From: Patiria pectinifera
Taxonomy: Eukaryota > Echinodermata > Asteroidea > Valvatida > Asterinidae
Direction: 5' to 3'
DNA: 64,000 nucleotides
Assembly: GCA_029964075.1 (NCBI GenBank)
Contig: CM057137.1
Span: forward strand, 1,116,001-1,180,000
Shown here: positions 21,220 to 35,000 of the stretch, one piece after another
Layout: every line of letters begins with the position of its first letter
How positions within the stretch are numbered: position 1 is the stretch's first letter
Program-made: the position numbers and the translations under genes
Notes under the pieces: model-generated
Seen by the model: only the letters and a program-made list of their open reading frames with translations
The model's database searches: none
What the model was told of the DNA's origin: nothing

Positions 21220-22484
21220 TCACCATTCGACAGTGTCTTCTGGGTTGGCAAGCTGCGACTTCAACTCGAGAGGAATCTCCAATTTGTGAAAATCTGATTT
21301 GTCCTTGATAAAGTTTCTGACAACTTGGAGCGATCTCTCCCGTAATGTGTACACTGGAATTAAAAGAAAAGGAGAGAAAAAAAATGAATCACTAGATAAT
21401 AATACACTAATGTTCTGCAAATCTAACTTTTTTGGTGGGTAGTCCATTAAGTCTGGTTTATTTTGGGGGATCGAAATAGCTGGATCAGAAGTAATTTCCT
21501 CAAAATGATTTTCCATGAGTCCAAAGACAAAACTTTACAAGGAATGGTTTCTGGATACTGCCGTCTTTGTGGTGATGTGGTAATTAATGTGGCGGTGTTT
21601 GTGAAAACATCTACGGGTCCTGAACTCAATCAATATGAATGCCATCAATTTCCACCTGGTATCTGTATGTTGACCTGGGTGGCATGTGGATGTTGATCAT
21701 CGACTGGAATTGGAAAGAACACCTCTTGACTCTGCCTGTCCGTTCCGGCGGTAAAGACAAGCTTGTCCCCGCTATGATGATCTCTGAATATCCAGGGATG
21801 TCCCTCGTAAGTGTTCATGTGCATCTTGTAGCCCTGCTTCAGTCCGTTCTTTGTGTAGTTCACTCGAGCCCCTTCCCAGTTAACCCACAGTATGTCCGCC
21901 ACACGGGGACTGCAGTTCTTAAAGGTCGCGTACGATTTGGCCGACGGGCCTGTGACGGACTTCAGCTGTCTTCCACGCATTACGCTACTGTGATGGCCTT
22001 GTCTTCCCGAAGAGGATGAAACAGAGCCTGGCTGTGGTATACACAAAAAAAAGAATGTGTAATCACACTTTTAGAATTTGCAAAACTCCTGGGAACGAGC
22101 ATGGAGAAGGTAAATAGAAACATCATCAAAAATGATCACTTTCCCTCGAAAAAAAAAGGTCAACAAAACAACAGTTCAATTTTGTAAGTGAAAAACTCAC
22201 TTTTTGTTGTGGGAGGGGGTAAAGGATCGGAAATGGTCAACTACACAATGCGCTAGCTCATCGGTGTAATGATGTAACATTACTAACAATCCCAATCCCT
22301 GAAATTTTAAGCAGCCCATTCGGGGTGGGGTACTTTTTGGGGGGCGTGGACTGGAAAGGTGTGTAATAATGTTTTCCTTCATTAAGTTAGTCAACTTGAA
22401 ATGAATGATAACCAGATGAGACTAGTTTTGGGATTTAGTTTACATTCTGAGAATGATACTTACGTCGATAGCAAATCTAGGCAT
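21220..22484 (-). CDS. VHL: von Hippel-Lindau protein homologue
   Basis: Three exons on the minus strand: 22484-22464, 22031-21656 and 21353-21220, giving 176 aa. The beta domain (about residues 45-132) contains NCSPRVADILWVNWEGARVN and YEGHPWIFRD. By alignment from memory with human pVHL, the hydroxyproline-pocket residues W88, Y98, H115 and W117 correspond to W56, Y66, H85 and W87, while S111 appears as a Thr after a two-residue insertion. The alpha domain begins with the BC box TLRERSLQV (residues 135-143), where elongin C binds; the usual Cys is Ser. In the family, VHL recruits hydroxylated HIF-alpha to an elongin B/C-CUL2 ubiquitin ligase and also supports ciliary microtubules. The exon 2/3 junction between the beta and alpha domains matches the vertebrate gene as I remember it. 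Exon 1 has only seven codons. It lacks the acidic N-terminal repeats of human pVHL. Confidence 0.93.
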
Positions 22485-23092
22485 TGTGTACCCTGCGCTT
22501 TAACATCTTCTGCTTAAAATGTGAATCGGTTCTGTAAATAAAAGATAAAGGGAAGTTCGGTTCGGAGTCGAGTCCGCAGAACTCCGCACGTCGTGCACGT
22601 ACGTACGGCCGCACAGCTTCCACAAGGTAAAGTCAACAGCGCCCTCTATAACTTGCTGTCAACCTCTGTTTATATCAGGAATTGTTCAAGATATGATTGG
22701 CTGTTTGAATTCCACAGAAACATTAGATTTTTCCCATTTGAATACTTTAATAAACGATTGATTTTATTTAATGGAATTTGTTGAATCATCATATGTGTAT
22801 TCAGGAAGACAAACACTCTATTTCTTACCTTTATTGGTAAAATAATAAAATCACTTTGATTTTTCTGGTTAAATTGTAACCAATCAAAACATTGGATCTA
22901 TATATTTCGGTTACCATTGCGCTAACAAATGAATTTAAACATGGCCGCTGATTGTAAACATTCCTGTCATTCCTGTCGTTAAACAACGATCGTTGACTTT
23001 GGTTATTCCTCTTTGTAACTGATTGCGTTTCAGTTGTCTTATTTGATTGATACCTCTGCGGACGTATGGATCGTCATTTCTATTGAGGGTAA
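22485..23092. promoter_or_regulatory. Shared divergent promoter region VHL / AHI1
   Basis: 608 bases separate the two start codons, so both 5' UTRs and promoters must lie here or in closely overlapping sequence. I see a CCAAT box within TAACCAATCAAAACATTGGA (near 22877) with an inverted CCAAT (ATTGG) eight bases on, and GGTTACCATTGCGCTAAC near 22909, which has one good half of an RFX X-box (GTTACCAT) and a poor second half. No TATA box. Motif assignments are guesses. Confidence 0.6.
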
Positions 23093-26000
23093 ATGATGGA
23101 TATCAAAGGTAAACTTACCGTTTTATTATTCGCGCATCAGCTGCGCAAAATATCAATAGCAATTAGCAATAGCATTAGCATGATTAGCATTATGGCATTA
23201 GGCCTATCTGCTGTGCTGATCTGATTATAATATTAAGCATATCTGATTATTTTAAAGCATTTTATTGTTAATTTCTTTTTAATGTTTAGTAATATGAATA
23301 ACATGTTTAAATACAGCATGGTCAGTCGTTTCTCCTAACCCTAGTTCCCGATTTTTACTCTTTTTGGGGGGCAATCGTGTAGTGTAGGGCCCCTGTTTTA
23401 TTTTGATCAAATTAGAGTCAAAAATGTTTTTTTTATTGCTCAAAAATCATCTTTACAATTAAAAGCAGACTTTTCTCAATTCTTTCTAATAACACCCGTT
23501 TTGCAATTTTGAATTGTTTCTTGGGTAAGAAATCAAGTTTGCGCAGTTTGTGCCTTGCGATTCAGCGCGCTGTGCGTGCTCACGGTACATCGTCCAGGCT
23601 CTCATTCTACATGCTACAATTTTGTTGGAAACAAATAAATCGACATCTTGACAACTTGGTTATGAACAAAAATATTACAAAATGTTTCAAGATGTAACTT
23701 AATCTAAAATTGTATAACTCGTGATGATGTGATATATTCAGGAAAAGTGAAGAAGAAATCAAGAAAGCTGCCCAAGAGTGAAGATGATGATGAAAGACCA
23801 CTGTGTAAGTGACAACCTCCAGATTAAATTTTTTGTCCTTAATTCTTATTTAATAGATTTATTTACAATTGAAAGGAGTTATCTGATACAGCTTCTAGAA
23901 TGAAGTATAAATTCATACAGAGTCATAGTATTTGGGAAATTCTTTCATTTGAATAGATTAAGTTTATTGGATTCATTTTTTTTTTCATGTTTCTAGCTCC
24001 TCAGTCTGATCAGAATGCAACAAATGAAACCAGCTTTGACAAGCTTTTGCAGGCAGCCATGCAGCAGACGACAGAGTAAGAAATGTTCCTTATGCTATCC
24101 ACCCCCCCCCCCAGGAGTCCATAGCATATCTTCTTGCACTTGAAGGGTCTATGAGTATGATATGCAAGCAGACTCGTTGATTAATGCAAAACAAGACTGC
24201 GTCTTGACCTCGAGATTCTGACCATTCAGCGGGTGCCTTCTGGTAGTTCTTCAGAAACCTAGTCCACATTTCTGATCGAAATGATGTCACAATTTCTAAA
24301 ATCTTCTCCGATTTCAATAATATTAGCATTGCTCACATATATCAGACGTTGATCAAGACGAGGGACAACGGGTGAAACTCAGTTACCCCCTCATTCCCAT
24401 CCCTCTAAAAAGTTTTTTTAAATCTGTACAATTTACCTACATTAACAACTTCATTTTATTGCTGCAACTTGAAAGATTTTTTTTTTGGGGGGGGGGGAGC
24501 AGTTTATCATGGTCTATGTTAGAGAGATTTTTGTTTTGTAACAATTCTCCTTCTTTTACTTCTTTTCAGTGAGAAAAGAAAGTCAGGAAAGAAGAAAGGG
24601 AAGAAAGGCAAATCCCAGACAACAGATTCTGTGGTAAGTTTACCCTTCACCCATCAATCTCTTGAATTCACCTATTTATTTGATGAAATCTGTCTGTATA
24701 CAAGTAACTCAATTTTAGACAGTTTACTAAGACTTAGTCATAATCGTTGCTATTCGTTGTGAATCAGTTTTGTGTTGCTTCTCTTTTGCAGTTGGAGTCG
24801 TTGAAGCAAGGTGCCGATCTCCGCAAGGACACCGACCCGTCTGAAGATCCCTCCATCTTGGCCAACACCTACGACGGAAGCGACAGTCCCCGCTTCCACA
24901 AGAACCTGACCAATGAGAAGGGACGGAAGCCCCCTCCCAAGAAGGGGGTGGAGAACAAAGGATTCGTGGATGATGAGGAAAAAGACACCCAGGCTGAGAG
25001 CCCTAAGAAGTTGAAAAAGAAGAAGAAAAAGGCCGAGTCAAGTGACATTATGGACAGGTCAGGCTTTCAATGTTTGTATTTTTTTTTAATTTGTAAAGGT
25101 ATAGTCCATCATTTGCAGCTTTTAAAAATGTAACTGACGTAATTATTGTTGAAAAGCACACTTGGTTTAAAGATTTTTAATGGAACTAAACTCCCTGTGA
25201 AATTATTCTTTCTGGCATGCTGTCATTTTGAAGAATCAATGAAAGAAGGCCATTCCAACGATGCGCGTCTTAAGGCGCGTCTTTGGAAATTTCCGTTAGT
25301 AGTTTCCGTCAGGTCAGTTGTTAAGCACCCTTCTTTAGATTTTGAGCACTTTTGTTGTTTCAAACGAACAAAATGCACAATTTACAAATGATGGACGCTA
25401 TCTTTAATCTTGCAAGAAATAGTGCAATTTGCAATTTTAAAGTGTTTTCCCCTTCAAAAATACAAAAGCAAGTCTGTAAATATAAATTATATGAATTAAT
25501 TAAACAAAATTTTGTTGTATTTTTTGCAGTGGCCCTTTAACAATGCAAGAACTGGAGGACACACCCAAAAAAGTACGCAGGAAAAAGAAGTCGGTAACCC
25601 AGCAGGAGGAGGACAAAGAGAATGAGGAAGCTGTGAGGAGTCCAACAGAAGATGATGAGGCGGATAGCGGGGAACCGGTGAAGGAGATCTCTGAGGAAGG
25701 AAACGAGGAAGACAGGAAAGTTGCCAGAAAGAAGAAGAAGAAAAAGAAGACAGGTTAATTCCCACTTTTTAGTTAATTTCTAGAAGTAAAGTGAAGGGCC
25801 TATCAAGGTTTCTGAGCAGGACTTTAAAAAATTGTTGGAGGCTTATTTTTGGCCTAGTATTTAAAAGTATGGCCTGGAAGGTTTGAAGTCACCTTTGATG
25901 CATATTCTTTACATTTCTAATAAGAATACAAAGTTTGCATGGTGAGGATAACAGCAAAGTAAGTTTGCGGAAACACCATGTGAAATTAATCTCTTTTGTG

Positions 26001-29000
26001 AGTTTGTGATGGTTCTGAGAAGAGTCCAAATCGGTTCTCCTCAAAACCATCACAAACTCACAAAAGATATTAAATTATATTTCTGTTTAAAAAGCTTGTG
26101 TATTTAACAAGATACACGGCCATAACTGGAAAGTCTTGTCGTGTTTTTCATTCGCTTCCTAATACTTACATTCTTAAGCTTACAAGGAATCATCTTGATA
26201 GACAAATGTTTGCAGAATTTGCTCCCAGAATTTCTTTCAACCATTACAAAAATCACTGCGATTTAAACTGGTTTCTTTGAGAAAAACTAAGGATATATTA
26301 TAATAACAAGACAATGCCAGCTTAATTAATCTGGTCACAGAACGAAGAAACTTCTATGTAATTGATTTAGAATGGCTATTGACTGGGTCTGATGTAGCCC
26401 ACTCATTACAGGGTAATCCTATATGATGGCACTGCCCGGCTCACAAGTGCCAGTCCGTTGGTGAGTGGTTGAGTCAGATAGGTACACTAGGCTGGCTCTC
26501 TGGGACCAAAAATATTTACAATGTAATTTGTTTTAACATTATTGATTGATTTTTTATTCACAGCATCTGAAGATGACAAACCCGACGCCAACGAAAATGA
26601 AGAAGCTGAAGGCAGCAAAAGCACGAAGAAGAAGAAACGCAAGAAACAACCCAAGGACGACGGCCGAGTGTTTGGAGTGACCGTCCACCGTAGTGACCGG
26701 CTCAAGACTGACCTTTACATCGCCCACCCGCTGGTCAGGGTGCACATCATTGATATGGACACTGGGGCTTACTTCAAGAAATCAAAACTGTACGTTCGAA
26801 TTTCATACTCCGCGACAGTAAAACGATGAAGATTGTCAAGTGAGAATTTCAACATGAGAATTTTGTGTTACCAGTATTTAACTTGGCTGTAGAATGTTAA
26901 TACTGAATCAGTTCAAGAATTAATTTTCATATCTTTATATTATTTGAGTCTTTTTGATCGTTTTTCTCTTTTTTTGACACTAGAATTTGGTTCAAAACTC
27001 GGACTGAATTTGAAAAAAAAAAATTAAGTATTTTTATTTTTTAATCAAGTAAGTTTTAGGGTATTGCTATTTGAAGTCATGATGATGATTTTTTTTCATT
27101 GTGTAGTGATCGTGCTGTGACGTCATACTATGAGAACCAGAACGACAAAGTGGACTACATCTTGCCAGTACTTACCCAACCCTACGACTTCAAGAAAAGA
27201 AAGTAAGTCGAGAAGAAATTGATGAGGAGCAATTCCAAGAGCTCCCATCCAACTAGAGGTTGACCCACAATATTGAATAATAGGCGGTCTGCTTCTCACT
27301 TTTCTACCTGAATTCCTGGTTTTGTTGACATTTTGAATTACGGCACTATACAAAAAATTAAATAATTCAACAACTAAACATAGGCCAACTTTTTTCGATA
27401 TAATTATGTCTCATTCAAAAGTGAATAACTTTGTATTGCTAGAAAAATAGCAATTTGGAAAAGTAATCTATATTTCAGGAGGAAGCTCAAAAATAATATT
27501 GAGAATGCAACTTTAATACCTAAGTATTGAAATTGAAAATTTTCCTCTGAGCAAATGTTAGTAATAAGAATTTTAATTATCAATGGTAAATTGATTTGAA
27601 AAAAACAAAACAACCGTTTGTTCATAATTATAATCCTTTCTTCCAACAGGTCTATTATACCTTGCTGGGATGAACAACTCATCTTCAACGAGAGTTATAA
27701 CTACCTCATACAGTCTGAAGAAACGGCACCTAAGGCTATCATCTTTTTTGAGGTACACAATTTATAAACTTATCCATTTCTCATCTAATTCTGATATAGT
27801 TGGCCCAATGTCGTGAAGTTTCTAAGCGGCAAACTATTGCTTACCAAGTTAATGTGTATTAAGCCGTGTCCGAATTACTTGGCTGCGGCTGGAAATCACA
27901 CACAGGTCTATGGGAAGCGGCTGCAGCCGCTTCCCATAGGCGCATGTGTAATTCTAGCCGTAGCCAAGTAATTTGGGACACAGCCTTAATTTACAGAAAC
28001 TGATAAGCACAGAAATTTCGCTAAGCGCAGAAAATATCTGCTTAGCAAAAGTAGGTTACCAGCTAAAATTTCACGGGATTCATATTGCTTGTGACTGGTG
28101 CTCAGCTGATTTCTGCTTAGCATAGAAATTTACTAAGCAATAGTTTCTGTTTGGCAGCGCATTAGCCCCTGGGCCCAATTTCATGGTGCTGCTAAGCACA
28201 CGATATTCAGCTAACTGAGCCTCTGTCTATTTCGTGGAGACCGTAAGCATAAGCACAGCAAAAGCACACTTAACCGCACAGGAAAACGTTGCTTAAATCA
28301 GTGACGTAACAATAGAAGTCTACATGCGCGCGCAACCGTCAGCACATCCACGCCGTGAAATAGTACTTAAGGTTAGAACGATTTTCTGCTATTGTAAGCA
28401 CAACTTTTCTGCTAACTGTTAAGCAGCGCCATGAAATTGGGCCCTGGTTTTGAATTGGAATGTTGGGATGAGAAGAGGAAGGTATATTTGAGAATGCACT
28501 GAAATAATTCTAGTTATTGATTACTGGTGTATTTTGTGTGTGTGAGATAGATCCTTGATTTTGTCAGCATGAATGTCGCCGCTACCAAATCCAAGATGTT
28601 GAAAGGAGACGGAGGTTGGCACAGGATAGCCTGGGCGTTTCTCAAGGTCAGGCCATTCTAAAAATAGTTCTGGGTTATCTTAATAATTTGACCAGAATTT
28701 GTTAGTTTACGTTTAGGTTTACTTTTTAAAATTGTAAAATGATGTCTGTGTAATATGTACTTATTGTCTAATCTTCAATATTCTTAGTTTGCTGTGTTTT
28801 TTCTTCTTCAGGTTGTTGGTGCTAACGGCATTCCAAACACAGACAAGAAAGTCCGTCTACAACTGTTTCACCCTCCATTCAGCTACAAGGCAAAACCAGG
28901 CCAACTTGATGTAAGAACTCAAGCCATTTTTTGTGCAATTCATGGTGCCAAAGCGTTTGAACCAAGTCATTTAAAAAGCATAGTATGTTTTGTTGACAAA

Positions 29001-32000
29001 AGAAAATATCAGAAATTTTTTTATTCAAAACAATTTTTTTTTGGTAACAGGTCTACCAGTGGTGGCTGAACATTAGTCGGCAGCCCTACCCCTCTACCCT
29101 GTATGTGACAGTTAAAGCAGTCAAGACACCAGACAAGGTTGAGCCTGCAGTCAGGTCCCTCTTTGCCACACAGAAAGTAAGAACTAGAATAGCTTAGCAT
29201 GTATTCAATAGACACTTTGCACAGAGCGCCCTCGCGGAGGGCAAATCTTTTTCTTCTGTGTCGTAATGGAGTGGACACTTTCTTTGTAATTGTTCACAAA
29301 ATGATGTTATGAATTCTTAACTGTTTTAAGAGCTTCATAATCTAGTATCATAAGACAATTTCTTTGTTTTATCTGAAAAGGAGCAAGGAAAGATGACGTA
29401 CAGTGAACTGAAGAAATCCATCAACTGGGGAACTAAATTAAAGTGAGTATTCTGTCTGCCTACAGGCATTTCTTTATTGTCTATATTGGATGGAGAGAAC
29501 AAGTTTGCTTAAAAATAGGTTACCAGCCAAGATGTCATAGAGTGGATATTAAGTATGTAACTGGTTCTCCGCAGGTTCTTGATAAGTAAATAAATTAGAA
29601 AAGCAAAAATATTGTCTTGCTAAATTAGAGTTTTATAAATTTTCTATTGATGTTGCAGTTCTTGGCTTGTTGCCATAAAACAACTAACAAACTGAGAGGC
29701 AGGCAAACTGACTTCATTGGATTGTTTTCTTCATTTTACTGAATTTGATACTAAGAAAAATGTGTAAGCTTCGTTGCTTTGATGCTGCTTTCTTTCTTTA
29801 GTAAAGACACGAAAGCCCCCACCAACTGGACGCGCCTTCCTGGTCAGATGTGTCGCATCCCAAACAAACTCAGTCTGACTTTGGCCGGAGACAAGAAAGG
29901 ATGCTTTGTGCTGAAGTTCTCGCCCAGTGGGAGGTAGGATGGAATTTTTTTGGGGGGGGGGGGCTATCCTTATTCCCTCTCGTTACCAAAAGTTGTTTTA
30001 TATATTTCCAATGGGAAAAAACGTTGTGAGAAAGAAACAGTTTTATGGAATACTTGCAGAATTCTACACCCCTCCCTCCCCCCCCCCCAAAAAAAACCCC
30101 GCATGCTAGAGTCCCCAAAATTGTTGGCAACAACAAGTGAATTTTGTAGTTATCACAGAAAAATGATCACGGGCAGCTCGAATAACAGTCGTGTAAATTG
30201 CCAATGTTTTTTGGTTCAAAATCTTCAGCAGCTTCTAAATCACATCAAAATGGATTTTTGAATTGTCACCGTATTCTAATTAGTGTTTCACATAAATTTC
30301 CTATTTCGTTCAGGTTTTTGGCTTGTGGGTGCAAAGATAGAGAAGGCTACCCAATCCTGGTCTTTGAGGTAAGTCTTCATTTTTAAAATACTTTTTCACT
30401 TAGAATTCACACTTTTCTTTGAACAAAAGCAGCTTTATAACACATTCCAAAATTGGAACCTTTTTGACTATGAACAGATCCCATCCGGACGATTCAAGTG
30501 CCAGTTTCCCGGCCACTACAGCTTAATCTACGACATCTGTTGGGCAGCCAACGACATTCAGATCTTGACGGCATCGTCAGACGGCACAGCACGTATCTGG
30601 AACCTCGAGACCCCCGACAGTGCCGCTGAGAAGGTCTTCCCTCATCCAGCGTTTGTCTATACGGCCAAGTTCCATCCCCAGGCTGATCATCTGGTGGTCA
30701 GCGGTGGATATGATCATGTGGTTAGAGTCTGGAACTTGAAGAACGACTCGCAGACTGGAGAGGTGAGTTGTAGTGTGTACCAGAGGTCCTCACAAGTCCC
30801 CAGAAGACCTCACAAGTCCCAAAGGTCCTCACAAATTCTCACAAGTCCTCAAAAGTCATCACGAGTTCACACAAATCCGCCAAGTCTCCACAAGTCCTCA
30901 CAAGTCTTATCAAGTCCTCAAAGGGTCTTTACAAGCCCTCACAAGTTCTCACAAATCTTCACAAGTTCTCAAAAGTCATCACAAGACCCCATAAGTCCTC
31001 ACAAATCACATCGTGTCCTCGCAAGTGTTTACAAGCTCTCACAATACCTCACTAGTCCCCACAAGCCTCACCAGTCCCCACAAGTCCTGACAAGCCCCCA
31101 TACGTCCTCACTAGTCCTCACATTTCCTTCAAAAGTAATCACAAGTCTGGACAAGTTCTCACAAGTCAGCACAAGTCCTCGCAAGTCCCGCAAGTCTTCA
31201 CAAGTGTTTCATTTCTTATATTCATGTAATTGTACATACACAGCTGCTTCAAGAGTTGGAGGGACACAAAGGCTTCGTCAACTGCCTCTGTTTCTCGCGG
31301 GACGGCAAGACCATGTTCTCGGGCGACAGTGTTGGAGTCATCATCAAGTGGAATGCAGCTGTCATGGCCAAAGCTGCGACCTCAGGTTGGTAACGACCTT
31401 TGACCTTAACATGACCTCAGTGATTTAACTATCCTTTATTTGTATAAACCCCTTTGTTCTATGACACAACAGATTGCTTAAAGCTAATTACCCCTAACGA
31501 ACCTAGTAGAAGTTACTCTGTTGAATGAAACAGTTGAACTTGTATGATGTAAAGATATTTAATTTGAATATTGATGGGCCTGACGTCTTTATAATTAAGA
31601 CCAATGTCATTATTCGCTTTAATCAAACCAAGAATTTGGCAAAATATTTGTGAGTTTGTGGGTAAGTACTAAAAAAGAAACTTAAGTGATGATTTTTGAT
31701 GTGCGTCTGGATACAAAACCTAAGCTTGACAGTTCTAGCCGTGTTGTTACTTAGAACGGCAAGTGAAATTTGGATCGACCAGCGAATCGTTGGGGAACAC
31801 AGGGACAAGACCAAAGCAACTCGAACAAAAACTCAGTGGGATTTTAAAGGACACAGGTACAGATAACATGTCATGTTTTCTGCTTGGCCGAAAATCTGCC
31901 AAAGTGATTTTGTCAACATGTAGAAGAGCCATGACACATTGTAGACTTGTTTCTTGTCATCACCTGCGTAGGAATTTCAAAAATGAAACAAAAATCACAT

Positions 32001-35000
32001 TTTTCAAGCAATTTATCCAAAAACTTGTTGAATTTATTAGAAGTTGCAAATTGCTGTGTACTGTTTTGTGACTGTTGAATAAGAATTGTAGACTAAAATT
32101 TCTGTTTACACTATCATGTATAAATCATTGTTTTTCATTCTTCTCATGCAAAGCGTACTGGTGTTCTTACTGCCATCAATATAATCTGTGCACAAGTTCT
32201 CTGGTAGTGGTGAAAAAGCAAAGTCCTTGAGCAAGTTTGGGCGTGAACTATAGGCTCCGTGCACCAACAAAAGAGGGCACCCTTTTACCTAGCAACAACG
32301 TCCCATGGGCGGGACACAAACATTTCGCTGGTTGACGCGTGCGCACCGTTCCTTGTGTGTGACGCGCACGTACAACAGTGCCCTCTTTAGCTTATGCACA
32401 AATTCAAAAAAAAATATTTAGGTTTTTTTTCAACCAATGAAATAAGGTAATGGCATGGTAGTGGTTTCAATTGGCTGAAGGTACATTTTGTTGGTAATTA
32501 TAGATGTACATGTTGCTAGATTTACTGCCATGTACTTCAAATATTTTGGCAAATTGTTGTGCATGACGTCATGACCTTTTTTAAAATGAGATTCATCCAT
32601 ACAGCTGTATTACATTCATCATGAGGTCACCCCATGCATCAAATTTGAAATGTTTGCACCTACTTAAAAAGGTTTTCTTGCATTTTGTACAGACTTTGCA
32701 ATGTGAAAAATGTATAGGCCTACACTGTGTGATTTGTACATATCGTTGCCTTGATGGAAATATAAAAAACATACCGCAGCACCATTTCTGTAGTGTGCCT
32801 GAGTTCATGTGTGTTTCTGTCAAAGAATTGTGCTGTGCAGTGTCCTGCCCTTTCTTTAAAAGTTATTTTTTATAACTGAATGACATGTACCTCCAAGATG
32901 GTTTCTGAATAGGAAGAGTCTATTCTGTACAGGCGAATGTCTGTGCGTAGTTCTGCTAATTCAATACATAATACATGCACACTGAATGCATGTGGATATT
33001 TTTTTATGTCTAGGACATAGTGCTGACATTTTTATGGCAATCTTTGGCAGGTTCTCCGGACAGGTGGTCAGTAGAGAAAGTCATCAATGAGAAGGAGCTG
33101 GAAGGGGTGACCATCAACAGTCTTGAGGTCCACCCAAGCGGCCGTCGACTGCTCATCCATGGACGAGACAACAACCTGCGAATGATGGACCTAAGATTGT
33201 TAGTCGGGGTCTCAAGACATTTGATCAAAATTATGAATTTGATCAAAATTAGATATTGGTCAAAATTATGTGGTACACCAGGCTGTTGTTGGAATTAAAA
33301 ATAACATTGAAATGATGCCAAGAAAATTCCAAAGAACTCAGTTGCTGTGTCAAAATGTCAAATTTCACTCTTAAATCCTGTTAAATTATTTCTTTTATAA
33401 ATTTAAAATTATAAATTTTATTTATAAATTTAAAAGTAAAAGATGAATTAAGTTGTCTTTAAACCAGGAATTGTCTTGTTTTGGGCTTTATATAAGGGTA
33501 CACGCAACTACTAACTAATGACTGGTCAAATTTCATTAGTTCTACTATTTCAGTTCATTTTTGGTTTTTGTATCTGTTTATAGGTTCACCGTCATGCAGC
33601 GATATCTCGGAGCTTTGAATTTCCGTGAGCACGTCCGGAGCACGATGACTGAATGTGGATCGTTTGTCATCTCGGGGAGTGAGGATCGACAGGCCTACGT
33701 CTGGAACACAGACACAGGTCAGTGCAGGGTCAAGTTAGTCTGTCTACACAATTCGTTAGGCTTGTTTTGTAGGATTTGTTTAAGTCTCGAAATTGGCTTT
33801 TTCTGTACTCTTAAAAAACAAAACAAATTCTCTTAACAAAGTTCTCATTTGTTTTGATTTATTTTTACAAACTACCAACTTTATATTCTAGCTTAGGCTT
33901 CTGAAACCCTTTGGAAAAATTAGCATTAATTTTTTGTTGCTTTTGGGCGCTGATTTGCCCTTCAAATAGACTGGTTCAAGTCCCTCCATTATTGATATGT
34001 TGGCTGCAAATGATTACAACTTTTGTAAAGTTATAATTCCGTTTATTTATCGTGCGACGAGTTTGTGTTGTTGGAAAAATTGCAGATGAAGCAAAAAGAT
34101 TATAGTTTTCAGTACGAAACTCGAAAGATAGCATGGACAATGCATCTTAAACTTACATCACAACGAGATTCAGAAATGAAGACTAATTTCATTCTGATTT
34201 TGTGGGTTTTTTCTTGGTGCAGGAGACCAAATCGCTGTGTACTCCAGCCTAGGTTACAAGTACCCAGTTATGGCCGTCACGTACCATCCCTGTGAGCACA
34301 TGGTGGCATTCTGTTCCCGGGGGGAGGGACATCCGGTCCTGGTCTACATTTATGATGCCAAAGGTCGGTGAATGAATCCTTAATTTTGCTTTCAATTAAA
34401 AAAACTGACTGAAATATCAACAAAATGTCTGAAATGTGCAAATGTGATATTACTATTTTCATGAAAAAAGAGGAATGTTGAAAACCCAATTTCCAATGTT
34501 TTCTCTAAATTTAGATGTTTTTTTAATTTTTATTTTACTGTACCCAGATTTGCCCATTTTTTGGGGTGTTATTAGGAATTTTGAGCTGTTTCATCAACTA
34601 TCCCTGGTTTTTATTATAAGGAATTGTTTTGAAACCGATTTAATTTTGTCGCAATTTAATTAAATTATTATGAAAATTTGTAACATTACTTTTTTTTTCT
34701 GACGGGAAATCCTAGTTGCCCGGTTGGACTTGGGCCTGAAGTCAGCCTCTGGTGACAAGGAGCAGACAGAAGTAGGGCCCGGTGTTGCTAAGGCGGAGGA
34801 TGCCCTCGTGAGTCTGTTTGAGGCCAAGCGAGACCTCAAGGATGAGTTGGATACGACGAAGACGCTGCGAATGGAGCGAGTGAAAGCCAAATTGGCCACC
34901 GTCATGGTACAATTTCTGTTTATTTCGTCACTGCAAAGCAATATTTTGGGTCAAGCTTGTATTTTAGTTTCGCCTTAATGCTACACTGAAGAGCAAGTTC

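Noticed and set aside
30780..31205. Regular short repeats considered as a CRISPR-like array
   Set aside because: Units are 10-11 bp, contiguous and degenerate, with no unique spacers; the setting is a eukaryotic intron.
30565..31428. 287-codon frame suggesting an exon continuing through intron 16 of AHI1
   Set aside because: The conserved WD40 sequence joins cleanly from 30762 to 31244 with GT-AG; the middle is low-complexity minisatellite and reading on would shift frame in exon 17.
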